Below are positions 37,359 to 46,781 of a DNA stretch of 64,000 nucleotides, one piece after another. Both the position numbers and the translations under genes were made by a program. The stretch spans positions 186,001-250,000 of the forward strand of contig NZ_JAUFQT010000002.1 in the NCBI RefSeq assembly GCF_030409905.1, in the 5' to 3' direction. The notes below the pieces were generated by a model, which was not told where the DNA came from, made no database searches, and saw only the letters and a list, made by a program, of their open reading frames with translations. The number at the start of each line of letters is the position of its first letter. Position 1 is the first letter of the stretch. This DNA is from Echinicola jeungdonensis (lineage in GTDB: Bacteria > Bacteroidota > Bacteroidia > Cytophagales > Cyclobacteriaceae).

Positions 37359-37477
37359 GGTTAACCGCAAGGTGCACATTGGTTTTGCAATGTACGCAAT
37401 GAAAAAACTAACTAGCCCGGCGTTCTTCCTATTCTCATTTGCGGAAAAAAAGAAGTTTTTATATCAATCAATAACCC

Positions 37478-39793
37478 ATGATTAACTACTTGAAAACATT
37501 TGTTGTTTTAATTCTAATTACAATTTTCTGTTTAAATACTGTTTGGGCTCAAAAGCGGGAATATTTACTGCATACCGACCAGAATATTGCCCGCCTTAAA
37601 AGAAATATTGAGCAAAACGATGAAGTGGCCAATGCTTGGAAAGAGAAGCTGGAACAAGCGGAAAAATTGATGGAACGAGATAGGTGGTCGGCAGCAGATT
37701 GCCAGGTTTTGGCCACTGTTTATCGCATGACCGGAGACGGACGCTTCGCCGAGGCCATTCGCCAAACCCTTTTGTATTATGTTGGTAAGGAAACCTGGGA
37801 AGGTCGGGAACTCCTAAATCGAGCCCCTTCCTGGAAAGGCGGTTTGGGAACGGCCCATACCTGTTTTTTCCTTTCCTTGGGTTATGATGCAGCCTATAAT
37901 TACCTGTCAAAAGGAGATAGAAAAATCATTGCAGAAGGAATGGTGCGATTGGGCATCCAACCTCAAATGGGGGATTGGATAAACCCTGAAACAAACTTTC
38001 ATACATTTGATACCATGGGCCATAACTGGTGGAGCGCCTGTGTGTATATGGCTGGATATGCGGCCATGGCCATCCGCAATGAAATCCCCGAAGCTAAGGA
38101 ATGGGTGGAGCAAATCTCAGCCACTGGCCCTGAATGGGTCAATTATTCCGGTAGTGTGCTTCAAAACAAAATACCAAATTTTGATAAGGATGGTGGCTTT
38201 TATGAAAGCATCAATTATGCCGCTTTTGGCGTATCCCAATACTTACTTTTTCGCTATAGTATAGAACATGTCATGCCAGAAATACCACAGCCTGAACTAT
38301 CAGTGTTGGAAAAAATGGCTGACTTTTTTATTTACACCACCTATTATGTCAAGGATGGAAAGCCACTTTCGGTCAACTTTGGGGATAGTAGGATTGACAA
38401 AACAGGAAATGCCTGCGTAGTGCTTTTATACAATATGGGATATCAAAAGGAACGCTATTCCTGGTACCTAAAGCAATCCAGTCAAGGTGCTGATAGGGAA
38501 GGATTTCAGTTATACTCACCAAATGGGCTGATGCTGTATCCTGAGTTGCCGGAATTGAAAAATGATTACTCTCCAGACCTTCCGCTTTCAAAGTTATATG
38601 CAGATATGGATTGGGCTACCATGAGAAATTCATGGAAAAAAGATGCTACCATGCTGGCTGTAAAATCCGGGTTTAGCTGGAACCATTCCCATGCCGATGC
38701 AGGGTCTTATATCCTGTTTCATAAGGGAAAAAACCTGATTATTGATTCTGGTAATTCATCTTATGCAAATCCCTTATATACTCAATATTACTGTCAAAGT
38801 GAAGCCCATAATGTGATTCTTTTTGATGGAAAAGGCCAGGACAGAAAGGATCCTTATTTTGGTACCGTCAATCATGGCAATTTACATCACCTGATAGAAG
38901 GAGAAGATTTTAAGTATCTATTGGCAGATGCATCCGGACCCTATGCCCATTTGTTGAGAAGGAACTATCGAAATTTCCTTTGGATTGGAGATGTGATTTT
39001 GGTAATCGATGATCTCCTTGCCCATGAGCCAGGTAATTTTGAATGGTTGCTCCATTATAATGGAGAGTCCGGAAGGAATGGAAAAGATCTTTCTATAAAA
39101 GATGGCAGTGCAGAGGTTTTGGTTCACCCACTATTCCCGGAAGAATTCCCTGATGGTGGCTTGCCTCATGATTTTCCTGAACAGATGAACTTGGAAAAAA
39201 AAATGGGCTATAATGATCATCACCACGAAAAACAAGAGCCTTACTGGTCCATCAGCCATTTTGAAGAAACATCACGGACCAAATTTGTCAATGCTATTTT
39301 GTTAAAAGAGGATGGTAAAGATATACCTATAGTAGAAAGATTTGAGGGGAAGGACTTTTTAGGATTAAGGATTATCCAAAATGGAAAAATAACGGAGGTG
39401 TATTTTAATTTGTTGGCTGATGGCAGATTAAAGCACCGAAATAGCGTAAATGATATGAACGGTTGGAAAACCGATGCCTATTTAACCGCCTTAACTTTCG
39501 AGGAAGGTGCCGACCGATCCAAACTGGAAAATATTCAAAACCTCTTTATAGGCCATGGAAGTTATTTGAGAAGGGATGGCCAAGTATTGATGCATTCTTT
39601 ATCGAAATTCTTTGCAGGGGTGGATTTTGGAAAAGTAACATCCCTCAGCTTTGATGGGCAGGAGGGAACCAAAGTTTTTATTCGAACCCCATCCAATCAA
39701 ATAAAGGTAAACCAACAGAAAGTTGATGTCACCCAAGATAAAGCACTGGGAGGCCATTTCTTCAAATTTAAAAAGAATAATCAAGCAGAATGA
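37478..39793 (+). CDS. Heparinase II/III-like polysaccharide lyase, secreted
   Basis: This lyase (771 aa) has a signal peptide ending TVWAQ, an N-terminal (alpha/alpha) toroid (about 25-370) and a beta-sandwich (about 385-640) of the heparinase II/III Pfam type. The hallmark is WNHSHADAGSYILFHKGKNL (about 399-418), which gives the metal/His-rich cleft. FHTFDTMGHNWWSACVYMAG and DGGFYESINYAAFG supply the toroid's active-site Asn, His and Tyr candidates. Families PL12, PL15, PL17 and PL21 share this architecture; I cannot assign one. It makes 4,5-unsaturated uronic ends, probably in the periplasm. GH88 starts four bases before its stop (ATGA overlap), so the two are translationally coupled. Confidence 0.88.
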   Translation: MINYLKTFVVLILITIFCLNTVWAQKREYLLHTDQNIARLKRNIEQNDEVANAWKEKLEQAEKLMERDRWSAADCQVLATVYRMTGDGRFAEAIRQTLLYYVGKETWEGRELLNRAPSWKGGLGTAHTCFFLSLGYDAAYNYLSKGDRKIIAEGMVRLGIQPQMGDWINPETNFHTFDTMGHNWWSACVYMAGYAAMAIRNEIPEAKEWVEQISATGPEWVNYSGSVLQNKIPNFDKDGGFYESINYAAFGVSQYLLFRYSIEHVMPEIPQPELSVLEKMADFFIYTTYYVKDGKPLSVNFGDSRIDKTGNACVVLLYNMGYQKERYSWYLKQSSQGADREGFQLYSPNGLMLYPELPELKNDYSPDLPLSKLYADMDWATMRNSWKKDATMLAVKSGFSWNHSHADAGSYILFHKGKNLIIDSGNSSYANPLYTQYYCQSEAHNVILFDGKGQDRKDPYFGTVNHGNLHHLIEGEDFKYLLADASGPYAHLLRRNYRNFLWIGDVILVIDDLLAHEPGNFEWLLHYNGESGRNGKDLSIKDGSAEVLVHPLFPEEFPDGGLPHDFPEQMNLEKKMGYNDHHHEKQEPYWSISHFEETSRTKFVNAILLKEDGKDIPIVERFEGKDFLGLRIIQNGKITEVYFNLLADGRLKHRNSVNDMNGWKTDAYLTALTFEEGADRSKLENIQNLFIGHGSYLRRDGQVLMHSLSKFFAGVDFGKVTSLSFDGQEGTKVFIRTPSNQIKVNQQKVDVTQDKALGGHFFKFKKNNQAE

Positions 39794-41037
39794 AAAAGAT
39801 AAACCTAGGTGGGCTTATCCTGGGAGCAACAATCTTGCTATGTTCCTGTGAAGGCAAAACCCAAAAAGAAGTAACCGAAGAAACTAATCACTTTGATGTC
39901 AATGCCCAGCTGGATTATTGTTTGGGACAGGCGGAAAAAACGATGAGGATGTTACCTGAGTGTTCTATTTTCCCAAGGACCATTAATCAGGGTAAAAAAG
40001 AATGGCGGTATGTTCCTGTAGAGGATTGGACCAGTGGCTTTTGGCCCGGGACACTTTGGTATCTCTATGAGTATGCTCAGACCGATAAATGGAAAAATGC
40101 AGCGGACAAATATACCCGTTTTTTGACCCCATTATCCCAGCAGCCACCTTTGGACCATGATATTGGATTTCAGATTTTCTGCAGTTTTGGAAATGGTTAC
40201 CGTTTGACCCAAAATCCAGAATATAAAGCCATCATCAATGATGCTGCCCAACAATTGACTACCCTTTACAACCCTAAGGTGGGTACCATTCTTTCCTGGC
40301 CAAGGGATGTACCTAATATGGAATGGCCTCAGCACAATACCATCATGGACAATATGATGAACCTGGAACTTTTACTGTGGAGTGCAAACCATGGTGGTGA
40401 CAGTACCTATAGGGAGATTGCTATAGAGCATGCAGAAACGACCATGAAAAACCACTTTAGGGAAGATCATTCTTCCTACCATGTGGTAGTGTATGATCGC
40501 GAAACAGGTGAGAAAATCAAAGGTGTCACTCACCAAGGATATGCAGACTCCACTATGTGGGCTAGGGGGCAATCCTGGGCGATTTATGGTTATACCATGG
40601 TTTACCGTGAGACCAAGGATCCCGAATTTTTGGATTTCGCACAGCAAGTGACAGATATTTATCTGGAAAGACTGCCAGAAGATTTGATTCCTTATTGGGA
40701 TTTTGATGCCCCTGGAATTCCTGATGTTCCCAAAGATGCTTCTGCAGCAGCAGTGACTTCCTCCGCATTATTGGAGTTGGGAGGATATGTAGAAGGTGAA
40801 AAAGGAGAAAAGTACAGGGAATTGGCCAAAAAAATGTTGGAAGAACTTTCCACTGACAAGTATCAAAGTGGGGAAGAAAACCCAGCCTTCCTTTTGCATT
40901 CCACTGGCCATCATCCTGCAGGTTCTGAGATTGATGCCTCCATTAATTATGCAGATTATTATTATGTAGAGGGATTGATCCGCCTTAAAAAGTTAATGGA
41001 AGGGGAAAATGTATTGAGCCATTTGTTAGGTCACTAG
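39790..41037 (+). CDS. GH88 unsaturated glucuronyl hydrolase, lipoprotein
   Basis: This enzyme hydrates and removes the 4,5-unsaturated uronic acid left by polysaccharide lyases. The lipobox is TILLCSCEGK, so it is probably lipid-anchored. The six alpha-hairpin toroid contains the family catalytic aspartates: D124 in LDHDIGFQIFCSFGNGY and D187 in MDNMMNLELLLW. The conserved HQGYADSTMWARGQSW segment and ASINYADYYYVEGLIRL close the fold. Length (415 aa) is normal. It follows the heparinase-like lyase with an ATGA overlap, so the pair forms a lyase-then-hydrolase unit. Activity is firm for the family. Whether the substrate is glucuronyl or iduronyl is not shown. Confidence 0.95.
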   Translation: MKKINLGGLILGATILLCSCEGKTQKEVTEETNHFDVNAQLDYCLGQAEKTMRMLPECSIFPRTINQGKKEWRYVPVEDWTSGFWPGTLWYLYEYAQTDKWKNAADKYTRFLTPLSQQPPLDHDIGFQIFCSFGNGYRLTQNPEYKAIINDAAQQLTTLYNPKVGTILSWPRDVPNMEWPQHNTIMDNMMNLELLLWSANHGGDSTYREIAIEHAETTMKNHFREDHSSYHVVVYDRETGEKIKGVTHQGYADSTMWARGQSWAIYGYTMVYRETKDPEFLDFAQQVTDIYLERLPEDLIPYWDFDAPGIPDVPKDASAAAVTSSALLELGGYVEGEKGEKYRELAKKMLEELSTDKYQSGEENPAFLLHSTGHHPAGSEIDASINYADYYYVEGLIRLKKLMEGENVLSHLLGH

Positions 41038-41263
41038 AAGTATTAAGTATCAAGTACAAAGATTAAATTCCTTGTGGTCTGAATACCCTTTATTAATTCA
41101 GTCAGTAGGACTTTGGGAAAATAAAAATTGACCATCAGACTCTCCCTCCTCCAATAGGAAAAAGGATGTTTAAGAAATCCTTCAACGCAATTTAGAGAAG
41201 TACAAAGTGCACGAGTCTAATATCTAAAATCTATTTAATTGACCAATAATACCTATTAATATT

Positions 41264-42625
41264 ATGTCGAAAAAATTATTTCTGGGGGCCATTGTGGCGG
41301 CCTTGGGCGGATTGCTATTTGGATTTGATACCGCGGTGATTTCAGGTGCTGAACAATCCATTAAGGAGGTATTTGGCCTGGACAGTTTTCAACATGGCTT
41401 TACCAATGCCATTGCCTTGATTGGAACCATTATCGGGGCAATGTTTGCCGGAAAACCTGGTGACCGTTTTGGAAGGAGAAATTCACTGATCGTCCTGGCC
41501 ATATTTTATGCTGTTTCAGCCATAGGTTGTGCTTTGACTGTTTCTTGGGAAGCCTTTATATTTTACCGTTTCTTGGGTGGTCTCGGGGTTGGAGCTTCTT
41601 CCGTGCTTGGGCCTATGTATATTTCAGAAATTGCCCCAGCAGCTTTCCGGGGCAGGTTGGTGGGCCTTTTCCAATTCAATATAGTTTTCGGCATCCTGCT
41701 GGCATTTTTGTCCAACTTTGTGATTAACCTAAATATTGAAGTTGATGCCTGGCGGTGGATGCTGGGAGTAGAAGCTGTTCCCGCTGTGTTGTTCTTGGGT
41801 CTACTCTTTCTAATTCCAAAAAGTCCAAGGTGGTTGGTGAAAATGGACAGGAATGCAGAAGCTTTTTTTGTATTGGAAAAACTTGGAAACAAACTTCCTC
41901 AAAAAACACTGCAATCCATAAAGGATTCCCTTAGGGAGGATAGGCAATTGGGCCATGTGAAATTGTTCTCCAAAAAATATAGCTACCCATTATTACTTGC
42001 CTTTTTGCTTGCCACTTTTAATCAATTTTCCGGGATTAATGCGATCATGTATTATGCCCCAAGGATTTTTGGAATGACGGGATTAGCAGAAGATACTGCG
42101 TTTCTGCAAGCTATTGCTATTGGTCTTACCAATATGGTATTTACCGTTATTGCAATGAGCATTATCGATAAATTTGGCAGGAAGAAACTTCTTATTGTGG
42201 GTTCTGTGGGGATGATTATTTTCTTAAGCCTTACAGCATGGTCCTTTCATGTGCAGAACTTTTCCGGATATGGCGTGCTGGTTTATCTGATTGGTTTTAT
42301 CGCCAGCTTTGCCTTCTCACAAGGTGCAGTGATTTGGGTGTTTATTTCAGAGATTTTCCCCAATGCAGTTCGAGCAAGTGGACAGGCTTTTGGGACTTTT
42401 GTCCATTGGTTTTGGGCGGCAGTGATGACCTGGACCTTTCCGATGGTGGCTGAACTGGAAATTGGTGGGACTTTGGCTTTTGGCTTTTTTGCCCTCGCCA
42501 TGGGGCTTCATTTGGTTTTTGCCATTAAAATGCTGCCTGAAACTAAGGGTAAATCATTGGAAGAGTTACAAGAGGAACTTGTAAAAAAAGAGGACAAAAT
42601 TTTAGAGGTAAATGGATTTGGTTAA
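41264..42625 (+). CDS. MFS sugar porter, second copy
   Basis: This 453-residue, 12-helix sugar/H+ symporter has signatures GGLLFGFDTAVISGAEQ, GDRFGRRNS, GVGASSVLGPMYISEIAPAA, PKSPRWL, FNQFSGINAIMYYAPRIF, DKFGRKK, ISEIFPNAVRASG and PETKGKSLEEL. QFSGINAIMYYAPRIF is very close to the fucose/xylose/glucose type used in PUL cytoplasmic uptake, but the sugar is not fixed. It begins 226 bases after GH88 and precedes the GH95 ghost, LacI and GH29. Two sugar porters in one window may serve two different monosaccharides. It could be the import step for fucose or xylose released by GH29 and GH43. Confidence 0.94.
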   Translation: MSKKLFLGAIVAALGGLLFGFDTAVISGAEQSIKEVFGLDSFQHGFTNAIALIGTIIGAMFAGKPGDRFGRRNSLIVLAIFYAVSAIGCALTVSWEAFIFYRFLGGLGVGASSVLGPMYISEIAPAAFRGRLVGLFQFNIVFGILLAFLSNFVINLNIEVDAWRWMLGVEAVPAVLFLGLLFLIPKSPRWLVKMDRNAEAFFVLEKLGNKLPQKTLQSIKDSLREDRQLGHVKLFSKKYSYPLLLAFLLATFNQFSGINAIMYYAPRIFGMTGLAEDTAFLQAIAIGLTNMVFTVIAMSIIDKFGRKKLLIVGSVGMIIFLSLTAWSFHVQNFSGYGVLVYLIGFIASFAFSQGAVIWVFISEIFPNAVRASGQAFGTFVHWFWAAVMTWTFPMVAELEIGGTLAFGFFALAMGLHLVFAIKMLPETKGKSLEELQEELVKKEDKILEVNGFG

Positions 42626-42661
42626 ATTACTTTATAAGATTGTCAATCAGCTGGACAAAAA

Positions 42662-43278
42662 GTGAAATCGGGTTTGGATTTATTTTTTTTAAAGCCTGCC
42701 GAAAATCATATTGAGGCTCTTCCTGTTGGTAATGGACAATTAGGGAGAATGGTATTTGAAGAAATATTATCCTGTGTTAAAAGAAGCAGCGGAATTTCTT
42801 TCTTCTGTGCTGATTGAAGAGCCTGAGCATGGCTTTTTAGTTATCGCTCCATCCAGTTTCCCGGAAAATTCCTACGTGAAACCCAATGGAAATATTGGTC
42901 ATACCTGGATGGGGCCCACGATAGATATGCAGATTGGCAGAGAGCTTTTTGGCAATACGTTTAAAGCACCAATAATTTTATGAATCGATACGTTTATTAC
43001 CTGCGCTACCAAAAGCCCCCACTTGGAAAGCCGGAGAGATAAAGGGGATGCGCGCTAGAGGTGGTTTTGTGGTGGATTTTAATAGACAGAAAGCGTCATT
43101 GAGGGAAGCCAATATAACTTTCCCAATAAGAAGGGAGCTGTCATTAAGCCTTCCGGCAAATACGAAGTTGATTTATGAATCAGGGGAGATCCTAGCCAAA
43201 AATGCTCAAATGGGTGATGAATCAGTGAAAATTATGACTTCCAAGAACAAAACTTATAGATTAACAAGAATCAAATGA
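42662..43278 (+). pseudogene. Ghost of a GH95 alpha-L-fucosidase gene
   Basis: Three non-contiguous pieces of a GH95 protein lie end to end. The N-terminal start reads FLKPAENHIEALPVGNGQLG (about 42690-42750). The catalytic-barrel piece reads YPVLKEAAEFLSSVLIEEPE, HGFLVIAPSSFPENSYVKP and GPTIDMQIGRELFG (42760-42983). The C-terminal piece reads LPALPKAPTWKAGEIKG and MRARGGFVVDFN (from about 42990 to 43278). A frame change separates the first two and a second deletion separates the last two. More than 400 codons of a normal (about 800 aa) gene are missing. It cannot be functional. An intact GH29 fucosidase nearby still offers fucosidase activity. Confidence 0.85.
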
Positions 43279-43444
43279 AAAAGGAAAATTTTTATTCAAA
43301 ACGAAAAGTATTTAAAATGTAGGTTTTGAATTTGATTTTTACTCTTCACTTTTGCTGGCATCTCTGTTTCACAAGCTTAAGTAAGAGACTTCCTGAAATG
43401 GATAAGGCAGCTGGTGAAATCAAGATAATGATCAAAAAAATAGG

Positions 43445-44455
43445 GTGAAAAAGAAGAGGATAAACATTAGGGATATTGCCGAAGAATTGGATGTGACCCC
43501 GTCCACAGTATCCAGGGCATTAAATAGCGGTAAGAAGGTGGGAGAGCAAAAAAGGAAGGAAATCATTGAATTGGCCAATAAGTGGGGGTATCGTCCCAAC
43601 CGATTTGCGAAAAGTCTGATTGAAAACAAGACCTACAACTTGGGACTCTTACTTCCTGAGTTCACCCATCATTTTTTCAACAAAGTGCTTTCAGGAATTG
43701 AAAGTGTCACCTATGAGGCGGGATACCATTTGGTGATCTGTGTATCTGATCAACTGCAGGACAAAGAAATAAAATCCTGTCAGACCTTTATCGATTCCCA
43801 AGTTGATGGGGTTTTGGCGATTATTGGAAATGAAGGAGATGAGTTTGGTCATATTCAGGAAGTGATTGATGCCGGGATACCTTTGGTGTTAATGGACAGG
43901 TTGTGTGAGGATATCCAAGCTACCTATGTGGTTACAGACGATTATGAGGGAGCATTTAATGCGGTAAATCACCTAGTTCAAACAGGCTGTTCACGTATCA
44001 TCCATTTAAAAGGCCCTGATTATATTTTCACGGCTTTTAACAGACACATGGGATACAAGGAAGGCCTTAAAAGGCATGGAATACCATATAGACGGGATTG
44101 GGTAATTTCACCAACTGAAAAGGATTTTGCCCAAAAACTCGAACATTTGATCCTCAAGGAGGACATAGACGGAATTTTTGCCTTTAGTGATTATGATGCT
44201 TTTGGGGCTTACGATATTATTGGAAAAACGGGGAAGAAAATCCCTGATGATATAGGTATTATCGGATATGCCAATGAACCCCTATCCACTTATGTTTCCC
44301 CTAAACTGACTACTGTGGAGCAGTCCCCTTTTGAAATCGGGCGAATTTCCGCGGGGTATTTGTTACAAAAAATCAACCAGCCTTCCGATGAAATTATGAC
44401 TTCCTGTTTGAAAACCAAGTTAGTTATAAGGGATTCTACAAGGAGTATAAAATAG
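43445..44455 (+). CDS. LacI family transcriptional regulator
   Basis: The N-terminal LacI HTH and hinge (INIRDIAEELDVTPSTVSR at about 4-22, NKWGYRPNRFAKSL) is followed by the periplasmic-binding-protein-like effector domain (about 60-336). That domain has NLGLLLPEFTHHFF, DGVLAIIGNEGDEF, TYVVTDDYEGAFNAVNHLV and DDIGIIGYANEPL. The GTG start at 43445 gives the only full HTH. It is cytoplasmic and DNA binding. It sits between the GH95 ghost and GH29, so it may control this end of the PUL. The effector sugar is unknown. Confidence 0.94.
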   Translation: MKKKRINIRDIAEELDVTPSTVSRALNSGKKVGEQKRKEIIELANKWGYRPNRFAKSLIENKTYNLGLLLPEFTHHFFNKVLSGIESVTYEAGYHLVICVSDQLQDKEIKSCQTFIDSQVDGVLAIIGNEGDEFGHIQEVIDAGIPLVLMDRLCEDIQATYVVTDDYEGAFNAVNHLVQTGCSRIIHLKGPDYIFTAFNRHMGYKEGLKRHGIPYRRDWVISPTEKDFAQKLEHLILKEDIDGIFAFSDYDAFGAYDIIGKTGKKIPDDIGIIGYANEPLSTYVSPKLTTVEQSPFEIGRISAGYLLQKINQPSDEIMTSCLKTKLVIRDSTRSIK

Positions 44456-44562
44456 GATTATACATGTGAAATAGAGAGAACATATTGATTGGGGAGCGTT
44501 TTATGGTTTTAATGGTATTATTTTTTGGGATGAAAATTGTTTTTATAAAAGATAAATGATGA

Positions 44563-44757
44563 TATGGCCAAACGTTTGACTGGAATGATCATAAATATTT
44601 GTTTAGTATTGTTGCGAAAAGATTGTTAGACCATCTTTTTCCATTTATGAATAAATGCTGCATGGCCCTTGACCTTAAAGAGGATGAAAAACTGATCCAA
44701 GAGTATGAGCAATGGCATTTTATTTTTGGTAAAGGGGAAAGAAAATCCTGGTTTTGA
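44563..44757 (+). pseudogene. Possible L-rhamnose mutarotase (RhaM-like) fragment
   Basis: A 64-codon open stretch without its own clear start contains MNKCCMALDLKEDEKLIQEY and EQWH (44647-44718). That resembles the N-terminus of RhaM-family mutarotases (Y-C-L-a-L-D-L-k-D-D-p-x-L-I-x-E-Y-e-x-W-H). The match ends after about 24 residues and a TGA follows at 44755. If correct, a sugar mutarotase gene was lost by deletion between LacI and GH29. The match is short, so the call is tentative. The rest of 44456-44812 shows nothing else. Confidence 0.4.
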
Positions 44758-44812
44758 AATGAAGAGAACCGATGAACAGTAAAAAAATAACCCAATTAAC
44801 AATTTATCCAAT

Positions 44813-46435
44813 ATGAAATTAAAAGCCACATTGTTGATGTTTGTTGCGATCTGCCATTTGGCGGTAGGTCAGGAGCAAGAAAAGGAACCTCTCCAATCAG
44901 GTAAGTTTGAACCTACATGGGAGTCATTGAGGCAGTATGAAGTACCGGAATGGTTTCGGGATGCCAAATTTGGTATTTGGGCGCATTGGGGTCCGCAGTG
45001 CCAGCCGGAGGCTGGGGATTGGTATGCCAGGCACATGTACTCCGAAGGCCATGGGCAATATAATCACCATACTGAACATTATGGGCATCCTTCGGTATTC
45101 GGCTTTAAGGACGTGATCCATGAGTGGAAGGCGGAAAAGTGGGATCCTGAAAAACTGGTGGCCCTTTATAAAAAGGCAGGGGCGAAATATTTCTTTGCCA
45201 TGGGGAATCACCATGACAATATGGATCTTTGGGACAGTCATTATCAGAAGTGGAACTCTGTGAACTTGGGTCCAAAAAAAGATATTTTGGCGGGCTGGGC
45301 AAAGGCCGCCAAGGAAAATGGTTTGCCTTTTGGGGTCAGTATCCATTCCGCCCATGCCTGGCGGTGGTACGAAACCAGCCAGTTGGCAGATAAAACCGGT
45401 GACTATGCCGGGGTACCCTATGATGGAACCTTGACCAAAGCAGATGGTAAAGGTACATGGTGGGAAGGCCTTGATCCCCAGGATCTTTATGCCCAAAACC
45501 ATCCGCTAAGTGAAAACAGCGAAGATCTGGGCGCAATCCATGGCCAGTGGGGTTGGGAAAATGGAGCTGTCCCCCCATCCAAGGAATACAGTACTAATTT
45601 TTATAACCGGACGGTGGACATGATCAACAAATACGAACCGGATCTGGTATATTTTGATGATACGGCACTTCCGCTATGGCCAGTGAGCCATGTAGGCTTG
45701 GAGATTGCGGCCCATTATTACAATAAGAATATGCTACGTCATGACGGTGACCTGGAAGCAGTATTGTTTGGAAAAATCCTTACTGAGGGTCAAAAAGACG
45801 CTTTGGTATGGGATGTGGAACGTGGGGCACCCAATGAAATCCAGGACCAACCCTGGCAGTCCTGTACCTGTTTAGGAGGCTGGCATTATGATAGGAGTGT
45901 GTACGATAGGGATGGGTACAAATCTGCCAAAACGGTGATGCAGATGTTGGTGGATATTGTGAGCAAGAATGGAAATCTTCTGCTTAATGTACCAATTAGG
46001 GGAGATGGTTCGATAGATGAAAAAGAATTGGCTGTGGTGGAAGATATTGCTAAGTGGATGGAGATCAACAGTGAATGCATTTATGAAACCCGACCATGGC
46101 ATGTCTATGGGGAAGGACCCAAAGTGGATAATGCCGCACCCATTCAGGCACAAGGTTTTAATGAGGGTAAAGGCGCTCCCTATACTTCCAAAGATATTCG
46201 TTTTACCAAAAATGGTGATGTTCTTTATGCTGTGGTGATGGAATGGCCTGAAAATAATGAAGAAGTAGTCGTTAAATCGTTAGCACCTGGGAGTCCGTAC
46301 TACAGTGAAAATTTAAATGAAGTGGAGATGTTGGGAGATAAACTGGTTTCATACAAATTTGATGAAGAGGGGTTAGTCGTTAAACTCCCAGCCAAAAAGG
46401 ATATGGATGCACCTCTTGTGCTCAAAATTTATTGA
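44813..46435 (+). CDS. GH29 alpha-L-fucosidase, secreted
   Basis: This retaining exo-enzyme removes terminal alpha-L-fucose. The signal peptide ends AVGQEQ. The GH29 barrel contains WFRDAKFGIWAHWGPQCQPE (41-60), the substrate-binding segment MGNHHDNMDLWDS, and the nucleophile D282 in PDLVYFDDTALPLW. The acid/base is variable in GH29 and not assigned. A C-terminal beta-sandwich (about 445-540) is present. Length 540 aa is usual. It starts 357 bases after LacI and ends the PUL side of the window. The family is firm. Fucosidase rather than galactosidase specificity is inferred from the family norm. Confidence 0.94.
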   Translation: MKLKATLLMFVAICHLAVGQEQEKEPLQSGKFEPTWESLRQYEVPEWFRDAKFGIWAHWGPQCQPEAGDWYARHMYSEGHGQYNHHTEHYGHPSVFGFKDVIHEWKAEKWDPEKLVALYKKAGAKYFFAMGNHHDNMDLWDSHYQKWNSVNLGPKKDILAGWAKAAKENGLPFGVSIHSAHAWRWYETSQLADKTGDYAGVPYDGTLTKADGKGTWWEGLDPQDLYAQNHPLSENSEDLGAIHGQWGWENGAVPPSKEYSTNFYNRTVDMINKYEPDLVYFDDTALPLWPVSHVGLEIAAHYYNKNMLRHDGDLEAVLFGKILTEGQKDALVWDVERGAPNEIQDQPWQSCTCLGGWHYDRSVYDRDGYKSAKTVMQMLVDIVSKNGNLLLNVPIRGDGSIDEKELAVVEDIAKWMEINSECIYETRPWHVYGEGPKVDNAAPIQAQGFNEGKGAPYTSKDIRFTKNGDVLYAVVMEWPENNEEVVVKSLAPGSPYYSENLNEVEMLGDKLVSYKFDEEGLVVKLPAKKDMDAPLVLKIY

Positions 46436-46625
46436 ATCTTGCTATATAGTAGACCTGAAAAAACATTTTATAAGAATATAAATAAGACTATTGATCACCA
46501 TCCTGTTGCTCAAGGTAATGTAGGTAAAAGCTAAATTTGGATGTCACCTCTCTAACCTGGTCGTATTTATCTGGCTTAACATCTTTGTTAAAATCGAACT
46601 GAAAAAATGGCACGAAAGCACATTT

Positions 46626-46683
46626 GTTGAGTCTCACAGGCCTCCGAAGGATTCGTTACATGGGGCCTGTTTCCAAACTCAAC
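46626..46683. repeat. 58-nt imperfect inverted repeat
   Basis: Outer arms GTTGAGT (46626-46632) and ACTCAAC (46677-46683) are perfect complements. Inner arms CAGGCC (46637-46642) and GGCCTG (46664-46669) pair as well. The element is more GC rich than its surroundings and overlaps the upstream end of the minus-strand gene scrap. Its function is unknown. Confidence 0.55.
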
Positions 46684-46750
46684 TTAAAATGCCCCCAATT
46701 TGCACGGAAATACATAATAATTACCCATTCAAAAATTATTTAGGACAGCA

Positions 46751-46781
46751 TTGTCATTGAAAAAAGTAAATTATAGCTTTG
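46751..46781 (+). promoter_or_regulatory. Canonical Bacteroidota promoter for BCCT
   Basis: A TTG at 46751-46753, a 20-base spacer and TAGCTTTG (46774-46781, fits TAnnTTTG) match the -33/-7 consensus of this phylum. It lies 73 bases before the BCCT start codon. Confidence 0.7.

Noticed and set aside
41037..41263. AAGTATTAAGTATCAAGTAC-type low-complexity direct repeats after GH88
   Set aside because: Short and degenerate; they look like drift in an AT-rich spacer. No defined unit could be fixed.
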